Assembly (NCBI GenBank): GCA_002501285.1
Contig: DLSG01000023.1
Coordinates: 1-6,738 of the forward strand
Length of the DNA stretch: 6,738 nucleotides
Origin: Christensenella sp. UBA7868
Lineage (GTDB): Bacteria > Bacillota > Clostridia > Christensenellales > UBA1242
Direction of reading: 5' to 3'
In this document: one piece after another, positions 1 to 5,825 of the stretch
Position numbering within the stretch: position 1 is the stretch's first letter
How the letters are laid out: the number at the start of each line of letters is the position of its first letter
Notes under the pieces: model-generated
The model's input: only the letters and a program-made list of their open reading frames with translations
Told to the model about the DNA's origin: nothing
Databases searched by the model: none
Translations under genes and position numbers: made by a program

Positions 1-51
1 TCAGTTATTTGTCTGTTTTCACTATTATAGTATCGTACCCCAACTGGTTAC
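1..51. repeat. 51-bp direct repeat, copy A (left window edge)
   Basis: Identical base for base to 5826-5876. On the minus strand it encodes the last 14 residues and TAA stop of the 56-residue gene, plus four bases after the stop (CTGA). Identity ends sharply on the inner side at position 52. The outer limit cannot be seen because the repeat runs into the window edge, so it may be longer. Identity at every third codon position argues for recent copying or an assembly-graph overlap rather than convergent protein sequence. Confidence 0.97.
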
Positions 52-175
52 AACCAAAGGAATAAACGTAAATATTATCCCCATCCACACAACATTCGAC
101 ACCTTTTTCAGTCAAAAACTCCAACAAATCTCCCAAACTTACTTCTTCGTAATCTACTACTAATTTTCCAATCAT
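5..175 (-). CDS. Small phage protein, 56 aa, unknown function
   Basis: A short ORF starting with ATG at 175-173 and ending with TAA at 7-5. The ribosome binding site is AAAGGTGT at 188-181, with about 5-7 bases before the ATG; it overlaps the stop codon of the large terminase gene, 12 bases upstream. The protein begins MIGKLVVDYEEVSLGDLLEF and has an acidic helix-like first half. A beta-rich second half (DNIYVYSFGCNQLGYDTIIV) contains three cysteines (C28, C29, C42). I do not recognise the family and see no membrane segment or signal peptide. The last 14 residues, NQLGYDTIIVKTDK, are identical to the end of the zinc-finger-like protein at 5830-6624 because of the 51-bp repeat. They look more natural here, as the second strand of a hairpin, than after the basic tail there. 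The tight terminase spacing suggests co-transcription with the packaging genes. Confidence 0.75.
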   Translation of the reverse strand: MIGKLVVDYEEVSLGDLLEFLTEKGVECCVDGDNIYVYSFGCNQLGYDTIIVKTDK

Positions 176-187
176 CTTTTACACCTT

Positions 188-2068
188 TTACCACTTTTTA
201 CCCGCAAACGGGTTGATTTTACCCGCGAACGGGTTTTGAGTCTTTTTGTTTTGCTCAACAGAACAACTCTGGAGATATGACATAAAATTCTGCTTTGGTT
301 TTTCGCAAGCCGCCATATCTTCTCTGCGCAAATTTGCTAGATATCCAGCGGCCAGCGCCATACAATAACATCTATCATCATGCATTTTTCTACTTCTCGA
401 CGGAGGCAAGGCGAACTTTACTTCTCCGCTCGCACTCTTTGTCTTTTGCATTGCCATAATTTCTTCTTTCATTAAATCAATTTCAAGAAGCGCGCGCATT
501 TCTTCATCTGTTAATTTTGCAGTCGTCCCATCTTCTAACGTAATTTCTCCATTTCTCGGTAATTCTATTGGAAGCTCAATAAATTCACCCTGGAACATTT
601 CCGATAAATCTGTAAACATCGAAGTTCTCCATTTTCGAGGATCTACTATTTGTAAACAATCATATGCGTCGGTGTATTTATCATTGTGCATATTTCTATA
701 CGTCTCGGTTTCTTCATGACTATCCCAAATGCCTGGATGTCTCATTCCGTCTTTTGAATTCCACGGAAGCATTAACGTATCGCTTATACTCCTACCGTTA
801 CCACCAGCACCCGCATCTATTCGTAAAACCACGTTTTTGTAATCTGGATTACGCCCATTGTATTGTAAAAGCAACTTTCTAATCCAATCAATTTGATCTG
901 GAGTCCTTAAGGGTCTTTTATCGGTCGGTCCTAAACGCTCAATTAAATTAATACCATTTACAATCCTTCCTTTATAACCCATTTCGGGGTCTTTGAAAAC
1001 CTCCATTATCAAAACAAAGCTATTATCCGCCTGCAATGCGGGGTCATAACATAAAACATATTGTTTATCGTCACTATCACTTTCCGAAACGGGTAAATAA
1101 TTCTTTTGACTTTTAATTATGATACTTCTCGAAACCAACGCGTCACTGCCGCCGCTTGTATCAAATATATTATAATATTCTCTCAATGCGCGCCCCTCGT
1201 TTGTTCTCATTGCGTTGTCTATTTCAGATTGTTTTAAAAGGGGGGTTGTTGGTTCACCGTTTAATGTTGGATGTAAAGGTATTTCGCAACTTATGTCGGC
1301 GGCAAAAAACCCTGGAATACCCATCATCATATTTTTTGCACATTCTTTATATTGTTGAAAAAGTTCTGTATCAACCCCTTCCGCCGAACTTGCATAAATG
1401 ATCTGATTTCTCATATTTTGAGGATATACGCGAGAATCAAAACCCGTACCAAGCTTAAAGTCCGAGTTCTGAGAACAAAACGGCTTTGTTAAAGCGAAAT
1501 AATCTGGATCTATTTTACCAGCTTCATCGTAAAAATTAAGATTAGAACGCTTACCAACGATTGATTTTGCGTCGCCAGACAATGATGTGATTATTGAGCC
1601 GTTAAAAAGAGTTGTTTGGCAAGTAGTCGCATTATGAGTAAAACCATCGGTATTTGCATTACTCTTTACAACTTCATTTAAAAATACATCAGAAGAACCT
1701 ACAACCGATGATATATTCTTCTTCGCTATATTCTCGAGTTTTAAAAAGGTGTCCTTACTTTGTCCTGCAACCGTACTCATTATATATATCGAACAAGTTG
1801 GAAACAAAGTTGCTCGAGTCATCATATATAATCCGCCCAAAAAAGATTTCGCCGCGTTACGAGACATAACCCAAGCAGCAACTTCAGCATCCCATGTATT
1901 TAAAAATACATATTTTTGGTAATCCATCAATTCGACTTTGAAAATTTGTTCGACAAACCTTGTCGGGTTTGCTCTTCCCCATTGAATAAGACGAACGTAT
2001 CTATCCATTGCTTCTTGCCTACGAAGGCTTAGTTCGGTTTGAGTTTTATTATTATAAATACTAATCAT
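188..2068 (-). CDS. terL: Phage terminase large subunit (packaging ATPase and nuclease)
   Basis: A 626-residue protein matching the architecture of large terminases, which dock on the portal, pump DNA into the procapsid with ATP and cut the concatemer. The ATPase domain has a Walker A-like loop SRNAAKS at 69-75 (K74 S75), Walker B LNFYDEA at 177-183 (D181, catalytic E182) and a likely coupling motif around YASS at 225-228. The C-terminal RNase H-like nuclease shows three acidic sites: YDPA (D342), LRIDAG (D418) and KMHDDR (D564/D565). These are the metal ligands expected by family knowledge. The length is normal for the family, so it appears intact. The start ATG at 2068-2066 overlaps the TGA of the preceding gene as ATGA with only a weak purine-rich ribosome site, implying translational coupling. 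The C-terminus ends in a duplicated NPFAGK motif. Walker A has Ala rather than Gly before the Lys, a variant I recall from other phage terminases. Confidence 0.95.
   Translation of the reverse strand: MISIYNNKTQTELSLRRQEAMDRYVRLIQWGRANPTRFVEQIFKVELMDYQKYVFLNTWDAEVAAWVMSRNAAKSFLGGLYMMTRATLFPTCSIYIMSTVAGQSKDTFLKLENIAKKNISSVVGSSDVFLNEVVKSNANTDGFTHNATTCQTTLFNGSIITSLSGDAKSIVGKRSNLNFYDEAGKIDPDYFALTKPFCSQNSDFKLGTGFDSRVYPQNMRNQIIYASSAEGVDTELFQQYKECAKNMMMGIPGFFAADISCEIPLHPTLNGEPTTPLLKQSEIDNAMRTNEGRALREYYNIFDTSGGSDALVSRSIIIKSQKNYLPVSESDSDDKQYVLCYDPALQADNSFVLIMEVFKDPEMGYKGRIVNGINLIERLGPTDKRPLRTPDQIDWIRKLLLQYNGRNPDYKNVVLRIDAGAGGNGRSISDTLMLPWNSKDGMRHPGIWDSHEETETYRNMHNDKYTDAYDCLQIVDPRKWRTSMFTDLSEMFQGEFIELPIELPRNGEITLEDGTTAKLTDEEMRALLEIDLMKEEIMAMQKTKSASGEVKFALPPSRSRKMHDDRCYCMALAAGYLANLRREDMAACEKPKQNFMSYLQSCSVEQNKKTQNPFAGKINPFAGKKW
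200..235. repeat. Coding tandem repeat with two small palindromes at the terL 3' end
   Basis: Two copies of a 15-base unit (acccgcRaacgggtt) lie at 200-214 and 221-235, 21 bases apart, encoding the duplicated NPFAGK at the C-terminus of the large terminase. Each unit contains a CCCG...CGGG palindrome (201-212 and 222-233) able to form a 4-bp GC stem with a 4-base loop. The terL mRNA would read CCCG-UUCG-CGGG and CCCG-UUUG-CGGG. The hairpins lie 12-45 bases upstream of the next gene's ribosome site. A structural role is possible but not shown; a simple 7-codon duplication explains the pattern. Confidence 0.8.
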
Positions 2069-2952
2069 TTCTTTTTCGTCAATTTCTTCTTTTCTTTTTC
2101 GATAACTTCATCGTCGAATTTAATGTTTGAATTTATAATTGACTCTACCTCCTCTTTGCCTATTCCTTTACTTATAAGTTCTGTTGCAAGTTCTTTGAGT
2201 AAACTTTGTTTTTTTATCTGTTTATAAATTATACGAACCTCTTCTTTTAATTCATCATTCTCTTTATGCAGCTTTTCAATTTCTTCCCTTTGCCTTTTCA
2301 GCATATCAACGTATTCAGCTTCACTCAAACTCAATTGTTTCATTATTGCTTTCATGCTTATCTCGGCTGCCTGTTCCATACTTGCACTTGTTTTTATATC
2401 GTAACGATTAACTTTCCCATCGTCGTAATCATACGTTTCGATATCTCTTACAATTGCACCAATTGTTCCCGCTCCCTTTGATTTCATTGTGGCATACCTA
2501 TCGCTCAGGCCGAAGTCACGTACTGTGGTCGTCAAAATTGCGTTCTCGTTTTTTAGCATCTCAGAAAGCGTCTTGAGTGCCTTTGAATTTTCTACCATTG
2601 TTTGGGCGTCTCTGCTTAGCAACTGAACCGCATCTGTTAATCTGTCTGCACGCAAATAACCACGAACTAGGGAAATAGCTGCGCGGGCTTTTGGTAAATC
2701 TTCTGCTAAATCATCTGTAATCATACTTACCAGATCTCTATAAAGCTGCTTTTTATCTTTATTACTTTCCTTTTCGAAGGGATCAAAGTGAAATGTCATT
2801 AAAATTTCACGTCTGTTTTTTAAGTCTTCTTCATTAAGCTCAATATCCTCGTCTTCTTTCGGTATTTGAGCAAGGACGCTTTGAAGCAGTTCTTCTTCTT
2901 TTGCTTGTTCTGCTATATCTTTCTTAGTATTTTTCTTTTTCTCTTCCGCCAT
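2065..2952 (-). CDS. Putative small terminase or packaging-associated protein, 295 aa
   Basis: Lies directly upstream of the large terminase, with an ATGA overlap at 2068-2065, the usual place for a small terminase subunit. That role is inferred from position and general make-up; I do not recognise the sequence. The first 45 residues are highly charged and probably disordered. Residues about 65-135 look helical. A conserved-looking middle follows (KSKGAGTIGAIVRDIETYDY, about 158-176). Residues about 210-250 form a strong coiled-coil candidate (EEIEKLHKENDELKEEVRII), and the protein ends in a lysine-rich tail (KEKKKLTKKK). A helical/oligomeric core with a basic end fits DNA-recognition subunits of packaging motors, but a scaffold-like or structural role cannot be excluded. 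The start is well supported: ATG at 2952-2950 follows a full AAGGAGGT at 2965-2958 with a 5-base gap. An intrinsic terminator sits just upstream of that ribosome site. Confidence 0.85.
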   Translation of the reverse strand: MAEEKKKNTKKDIAEQAKEEELLQSVLAQIPKEDEDIELNEEDLKNRREILMTFHFDPFEKESNKDKKQLYRDLVSMITDDLAEDLPKARAAISLVRGYLRADRLTDAVQLLSRDAQTMVENSKALKTLSEMLKNENAILTTTVRDFGLSDRYATMKSKGAGTIGAIVRDIETYDYDDGKVNRYDIKTSASMEQAAEISMKAIMKQLSLSEAEYVDMLKRQREEIEKLHKENDELKEEVRIIYKQIKKQSLLKELATELISKGIGKEEVESIINSNIKFDDEVIEKEKKKLTKKK

Positions 2953-2969
2953 CTTTTACCTCCTTATAT

Positions 2970-3002
2970 AAAAATGGCAGGGGACTAATTAAACCCTGCC
3001 AT
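2970..3002 (-). terminator. Rho-independent terminator of the nuclease cassette
   Basis: A perfect 9-bp inverted repeat with arms ATGGCAGGG (2974-2982) and CCCTGCCAT (2994-3002) and an 11-base loop. On the minus strand the GC-rich stem is followed by TTTT then ATATAA, a typical intrinsic terminator layout. The stop codon of the nuclease ORF (TAA, 2991-2989) lies in the loop and its last three sense codons form the first arm, so gene and terminator are fused. The ribosome site of the next gene begins only about 5 bases beyond. No convincing -35/-10 pair for that gene is visible; a lone TATAAT-like hexamer near 3034-3029 has no good -35. Confidence 0.85.
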
Positions 3003-3849
3003 CGTATAAATTATCGTTTTTATAATACATTATATATTTAAGATTATTGTCTTTTGCTGTTTTTATTTTTAATACATCGCGGACAGTCCAATTGTCTATT
3101 ACAGAATAATAAATACTCTGCGTTTCAGCTCTCTCTTTATAAAGCTTTAAATACTCAACACATTCTGGATCGTCTGCGACATATGGTTTAACTCCATGTG
3201 TAATATATAAATTTAATTCAACAAATGTGTCTATTGATTTTATATAAAAATCACACCTAAAAGGATATCTTGGATCTTCGTTATACTCTCTAAATATATC
3301 TTCCTCTCCATATTTTTTACACAAATACTTGTAAAAATCTTCTTCTGGCTGAGATACGTTTTTGTCTAATAAATCCCATGCGCTATATTTATTTATATAA
3401 TCTAACGCACAGCTTGCGCTCAATCCTAATGCTTCGCAAATATCCTTTTTTGTTTTTAACTCGTTTTTAATTATAAAATTTCTAAAAGAATCTTCAGACG
3501 ATACAATGGAAATATATTCATCACTTCTACCAATCCAAGACGTGTAAGGAACGCCGTATTTTTCAATTAAAGATTTGCGACTATTTTCTATACATTTGTC
3601 ATGAATTTCTTTTACTTTAAAAACACAATCTACCCCATATTTCCGCAAACATGTCTTTTTTATCTTTTCTTTAAATTCAGGAACATCCATTGGGTTTTCG
3701 GAACCATACTCTCTCTTCATTGTTTCTTTTGCTTTTTCTCTAAATTCAGAAACTTGAGAGGTACTTTCGACACCATATTTATTTAAACACGTATTTTTGC
3801 GAGTTTCAGCAACTAATTTCTTAGATTTTTCCAAATCATTCTCTCGCAT
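2989..3849 (-). CDS. Homing-endonuclease-like protein, C-terminal part (KYGV repeats plus Vsr/PD-(D/E)XK-like nuclease)
   Basis: A 286-residue ORF. Residues about 15-105 hold four copies of a roughly 24-residue unit built on [KE]YG[VS] (KYGV 24-27, EYGS 47-50, KYGV 70-73, KYGV 97-100). This kind of repeat is known from free-standing phage homing endonucleases and is thought to bind DNA. Residues about 133-154 resemble a helix-turn-helix (KKDICEALGLSASCALDYIN). The end resembles a Vsr/PD-(D/E)XK-type nuclease fold: PEEDFYKYL (E169/E170), FRCDFYI (D200), then VELN (E211, N213) and H218. The catalytic assignment is by pattern only. ATG at 3849 has only a poor, very close ribosome site (AGAGAG, 2 bases away). 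The ORF is in the same frame as the upstream HTH-repeat ORF, separated only by TAG AGA GTA, so it is probably the second part of one gene. It ends inside an intrinsic terminator. Confidence 0.85.
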   Translation of the reverse strand: MRENDLEKSKKLVAETRKNTCLNKYGVESTSQVSEFREKAKETMKREYGSENPMDVPEFKEKIKKTCLRKYGVDCVFKVKEIHDKCIENSRKSLIEKYGVPYTSWIGRSDEYISIVSSEDSFRNFIIKNELKTKKDICEALGLSASCALDYINKYSAWDLLDKNVSQPEEDFYKYLCKKYGEEDIFREYNEDPRYPFRCDFYIKSIDTFVELNLYITHGVKPYVADDPECVEYLKLYKERAETQSIYYSVIDNWTVRDVLKIKTAKDNNLKYIMYYKNDNLYDGRV

Positions 3850-3858
3850 TACTCTCTA
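3850..3858 (-). other. In-frame amber codon joining two halves of one reading frame
   Basis: The minus strand reads TAG (3858-3856), AGA, GTA, then the ATG of the downstream ORF, with no frame change. The TAG falls inside the fourth HTH-like repeat: STI-E-RFISKNNI in repeat 2 lines up with STI-stop-RVMRENDL in repeat 4. Read through, the gene would be 488 codons. Of the stops visible in the window, four of the other genes use TAA, one more (the downstream half) uses TAA, and two use TGA; none other uses TAG. This fits either a single nonsense mutation or TAG decoding. Confidence 0.9.
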
Positions 3859-4455
3859 AATAGTCGACGGGCTTATATTAAAATATTCAGCCGTTTCATC
3901 ATTACTGTGATTTTGAACTACATAATAATCATACAACTCGTCTATATTTGGAGACTTTGGTACAAACTCATTAAATTCCCACCCATTTCTTTTTATATTA
4001 TCTCTTATAATATTTTTTGGAACATTAAAGTGTTTTGCGCACTCTACCTGAGTATGTTTTTGAACCTTATAGTATTCATATAATTCAAATTTATCAACAA
4101 TATATTTTTTAGGTGTTCTAAGTATTTCTCTAATTTTATCTTCTGATTTATTTATGTTATTTTTAGATATAAATCTTTCTATTGTTGATTTGCTACAGCC
4201 AAAATGTTTTGCTGACTCTTCTCTCGTATGATTTTCAATAACATAATATTGAGTAAATTCATCCTTATCTATATGATGGAAAATCGTAACTTTTTTATTT
4301 ACAATCAACTTATTCTTTTTTATTCCATATCCCTTTAAAACAGTGCAAATATGAGTATAGTTAGTTTTAAAATACTCAGCACATTCTTTAATGCTATGCT
4401 GTTTATTTACATAATAATCAATTAACTCTTCTTTATTAATATCGTAAATTTTCAT
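3856..4455 (-). CDS. HTH-repeat DNA-binding part of the split homing-endonuclease-like gene
   Basis: A 199-residue ORF made almost entirely of four related helix-turn-helix-like units starting near residues 8, 63, 121 and 172. Each follows the pattern [DE][EF]LxxYYVxxxHSxxExAxYFxxSxSTIxxxIKxxxI. Such arrays occur in the DNA-recognition parts of phage homing endonucleases (NUMOD-like modules) and in multi-HTH recombinase-type proteins. Unit four is cut by the TAG stop in its presumed recognition helix, and its missing end is encoded immediately downstream in the same frame. The start is well supported: ATG at 4455-4453 has AAGGAGA at 4469-4463 about 8 bases upstream, and a consensus promoter and structured leader precede it. 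If TAG terminates, the product is a DNA-binding protein without nuclease, which could act as a repressor of its own cassette; that is speculation. Confidence 0.85.
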   Translation of the reverse strand: MKIYDINKEELIDYYVNKQHSIKECAEYFKTNYTHICTVLKGYGIKKNKLIVNKKVTIFHHIDKDEFTQYYVIENHTREESAKHFGCSKSTIERFISKNNINKSEDKIREILRTPKKYIVDKFELYEYYKVQKHTQVECAKHFNVPKNIIRDNIKRNGWEFNEFVPKSPNIDELYDYYVVQNHSNDETAEYFNISPSTI

Positions 4456-4462
4456 ATTTTTA

Positions 4463-4469
4463 TCTCCTT
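4463..4469 (-). promoter_or_regulatory. Ribosome binding site of the cassette ORF, complementary to the leader loop
   Basis: AAGGAGA on the minus strand, 7-8 bases before the ATG at 4455. Its AAGGAG core is fully complementary to CUCCUU in the apical loop of the leader hairpin (4517-4512). The leader could therefore mask it by a loop interaction. Pyrimidine-rich anti-SD-like loops can also arise by chance, so masking is a hypothesis. Confidence 0.8.
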
Positions 4470-4489
4470 ATAAAAACACCTATATATCA

Positions 4490-4556
4490 ATAAAAACTGG
4501 TAATTTCGCAAAAGGAGTTGCGAAAAAGGTTAATTACTCCCTGTCCCAGTTTTTAT
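4490..4556 (-). ncRNA. Structured leader or small RNA of about 67 nt with potential pseudoknot
   Basis: The only sizeable gap in the window. An 11-bp perfect inverted repeat (ATAAAAACTGG at 4556-4546 with CCAGTTTTTAT at 4500-4490, minus-strand reading) closes a 45-nt interior. Inside, TTTCGCA (4525-4519) pairs with TGCGAAA (4510-4504) to form a 7-bp hairpin with loop ACUCCUUU. The loop's ACUCC (4518-4514) is perfectly complementary to GGAGU (4540-4536), giving an H-type pseudoknot possibility. An alternative UAAUU/AAUUA helix could compete. The predicted transcription start of the consensus promoter falls at or next to the first base of the closing stem, and the stem ends in UUUUU, which could act as a weak terminator. 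It could be a short RNA, an attenuator, or a regulatory leader. I do not match it to a named riboswitch class. Confidence 0.6.
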
Positions 4557-4562
4557 ATTTCT

Positions 4563-4591
4563 ATTATACCATAAAAATATTTAATTGTCAA
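4563..4591 (-). promoter_or_regulatory. Consensus sigma-70/sigma-A promoter with extended -10
   Basis: On the minus strand, TTGACA (4591-4586) and TATAAT (4568-4563) are separated by exactly 17 bases. TGG immediately before the -10 makes an extended -10, and AT-rich sequence lies upstream. Both hexamers match consensus fully. It sits 14 bases beyond the stop of the metallophosphoesterase gene and points at the structured leader and the HTH-repeat ORF. Transcription should begin near 4556. Such a strong host-type promoter would make this cassette expressible outside the phage late programme. Confidence 0.9.
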
Positions 4592-4605
4592 ACGTTTTAA
4601 TACGA

Positions 4606-5808
4606 TTAATTCAAAATTATATTATGTTTGTCGGTATACCCATATTTTTTATCAAATTCGAATATTACCATTCCAGCTTTACTTCCAACTTGCAACTTAT
4701 CGGCATAAGGATCACTACCACAAACACTCGGCGCAACAAGTACTTCCATATTGTAATGCTCGCCCTCGCCTCCAGGATATTCTTTCAACGAATGTGTATG
4801 TCCAAGAATTACATAATCGTAAAATTTATGGTGCGTATTTGACAAATCTTTAATTGCATTCTGAATATTATTTATCTGATGTCCATGAAGCATTATGAAG
4901 TTAAAATCGAATATTTTAAATTCGGTATAATCAGCTTCCTCGTTCGCATAAACGGTTATTCTGTCATTCAGTGCTAAAACATCAGTCAGGTATCCATAAA
5001 GAATTTTACCCATATCTTCGCCAGCAAGTTCGGAGGCTTTTGTCCCCAAATATCTATTCTGATTATGATTGGAATAAACTACCATTTTGTAATCAACATA
5101 ACAATACTTAGAAAGTTCATTTAAGAAATTTGCGATAAGACGTTCAGCAAACACAAACGCATCTACAACACATTTTTCATTGAGGCGCATATCGCTGATT
5201 CTGAGCATTCCCTGTATCTCGTCACCGAGACTTAAAACCGTTAATTTTTTGACATTGTTTTTAGAAACATAATCACGACAATAAGCAAGTGCTTTTTCAA
5301 ATCTGTTTTGAGCTTCTTGTATTGAATAACTATTGTTTATCGAAGTGAACTTTGCTCCGATATGCAAATCCGCAAAACACAGAACGTGTTCTTTATCATT
5401 ATCGACACAAGAATTTATTTTATTTTCGTTTAAGAATTGCGGCGGAGGTAATTGAGAAATCTGCTCCCCGACCAATTTATAAAAACGCTCGAAACGCGCA
5501 TCTTGCCTCATCAATCTCGAATAAGCGATTTTATCGCAAGAGTTTGCATATTTTTCACGAGTTTCTACTTCTTCGGGAGAAAACTCGACAACTTCTTTTT
5601 CAACTTCTTCCTTTCCTTTTTTATATGCGGAATACAGTTTTCTATATCTACTTTCTGTGTAATTGAGGTCAAGTTTTTTGTTTATAATACGAGCAACCTC
5701 ATCCCAGAAAAGTTGCTTATCTTCTTTTAAACCGCATATACGAAGAATATAATCGTCTTCGGTTTCATCATCTAAACGCTTATACTCTATATCTTCGAAA
5801 TCTATCAT
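4606..5808 (-). CDS. Calcineurin-like metallophosphoesterase, 400 aa
   Basis: Residues about 141-395 form a metallophosphoesterase domain with the motifs in order: FADLHIG (D147, H149), LGDEIQG (G195 D196), SNHNQ (N247 H248, in place of the common GNHD), LHGH (H308, H310) and LGHTH (H337, H339). These are the two-metal ligands of the family that includes the Mre11/SbcD nucleases and many phosphodiesterases, so a DNA or nucleotide phosphodiesterase is plausible; the substrate is unknown. The first 70 residues form a separate domain with a helix-turn-helix look (FWDEVARIINKKLDLNYTES), which I recall at the front of phage metallophosphoesterases from Firmicutes. A charged linker at about 60-90 follows. 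The start at ATG 5808-5806 is supported by AAAGGAGA at 5823-5816, seven bases upstream, only a few bases from the stop of the preceding gene. This indicates an operon. The gene ends just before the cassette promoter. Confidence 0.92.
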   Translation of the reverse strand: MIDFEDIEYKRLDDETEDDYILRICGLKEDKQLFWDEVARIINKKLDLNYTESRYRKLYSAYKKGKEEVEKEVVEFSPEEVETREKYANSCDKIAYSRLMRQDARFERFYKLVGEQISQLPPPQFLNENKINSCVDNDKEHVLCFADLHIGAKFTSINNSYSIQEAQNRFEKALAYCRDYVSKNNVKKLTVLSLGDEIQGMLRISDMRLNEKCVVDAFVFAERLIANFLNELSKYCYVDYKMVVYSNHNQNRYLGTKASELAGEDMGKILYGYLTDVLALNDRITVYANEEADYTEFKIFDFNFIMLHGHQINNIQNAIKDLSNTHHKFYDYVILGHTHSLKEYPGGEGEHYNMEVLVAPSVCGSDPYADKLQVGSKAGMVIFEFDKKYGYTDKHNIILN

Positions 5809-5825
5809 CTTGTTTTCTCCTTTAA

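Noticed and set aside
664..1869. Plus-strand ORFs of 71-81 codons opposite the large terminase
   Set aside because: They lie antisense to a clear terminase with all its motifs, lack ribosome sites in keeping with the rest of the window, and their translations look like low-quality shadow peptides.
3020..3045. TATAAT-like hexamer inside the 3' end of the nuclease gene as a promoter for the packaging genes
   Set aside because: No acceptable -35 hexamer at 15-18 bases; AT-rich coding sequence easily gives such hexamers.
3000..4455. CRISPR-like array suggested by the repetitive character of the nuclease ORFs
   Set aside because: The repetition is at protein level (HTH and KYGV units) with diverged DNA and no uniform repeat/spacer structure.
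4490..4556. Considered known riboswitch classes (preQ1, SAM, fluoride, ZTP) and small self-cleaving ribozymes (twister, pistol)
   Set aside because: I could not match the conserved core bases of any of these; only helix layout and a possible pseudoknot are supported, so no class name is assigned.
4585..4842. Plus-strand ORF spanning the cassette promoter and the end of the metallophosphoesterase
   Set aside because: It overlaps the promoter and conserved GHTH motif region on the other strand and has no supporting ribosome site or recognisable protein pattern.
5352..5730. Two overlapping plus-strand ORFs with hydrophobic Phe-rich stretches
   Set aside because: The Phe runs are the antisense of Lys/Glu-rich codons in the metallophosphoesterase linker; not membrane proteins.
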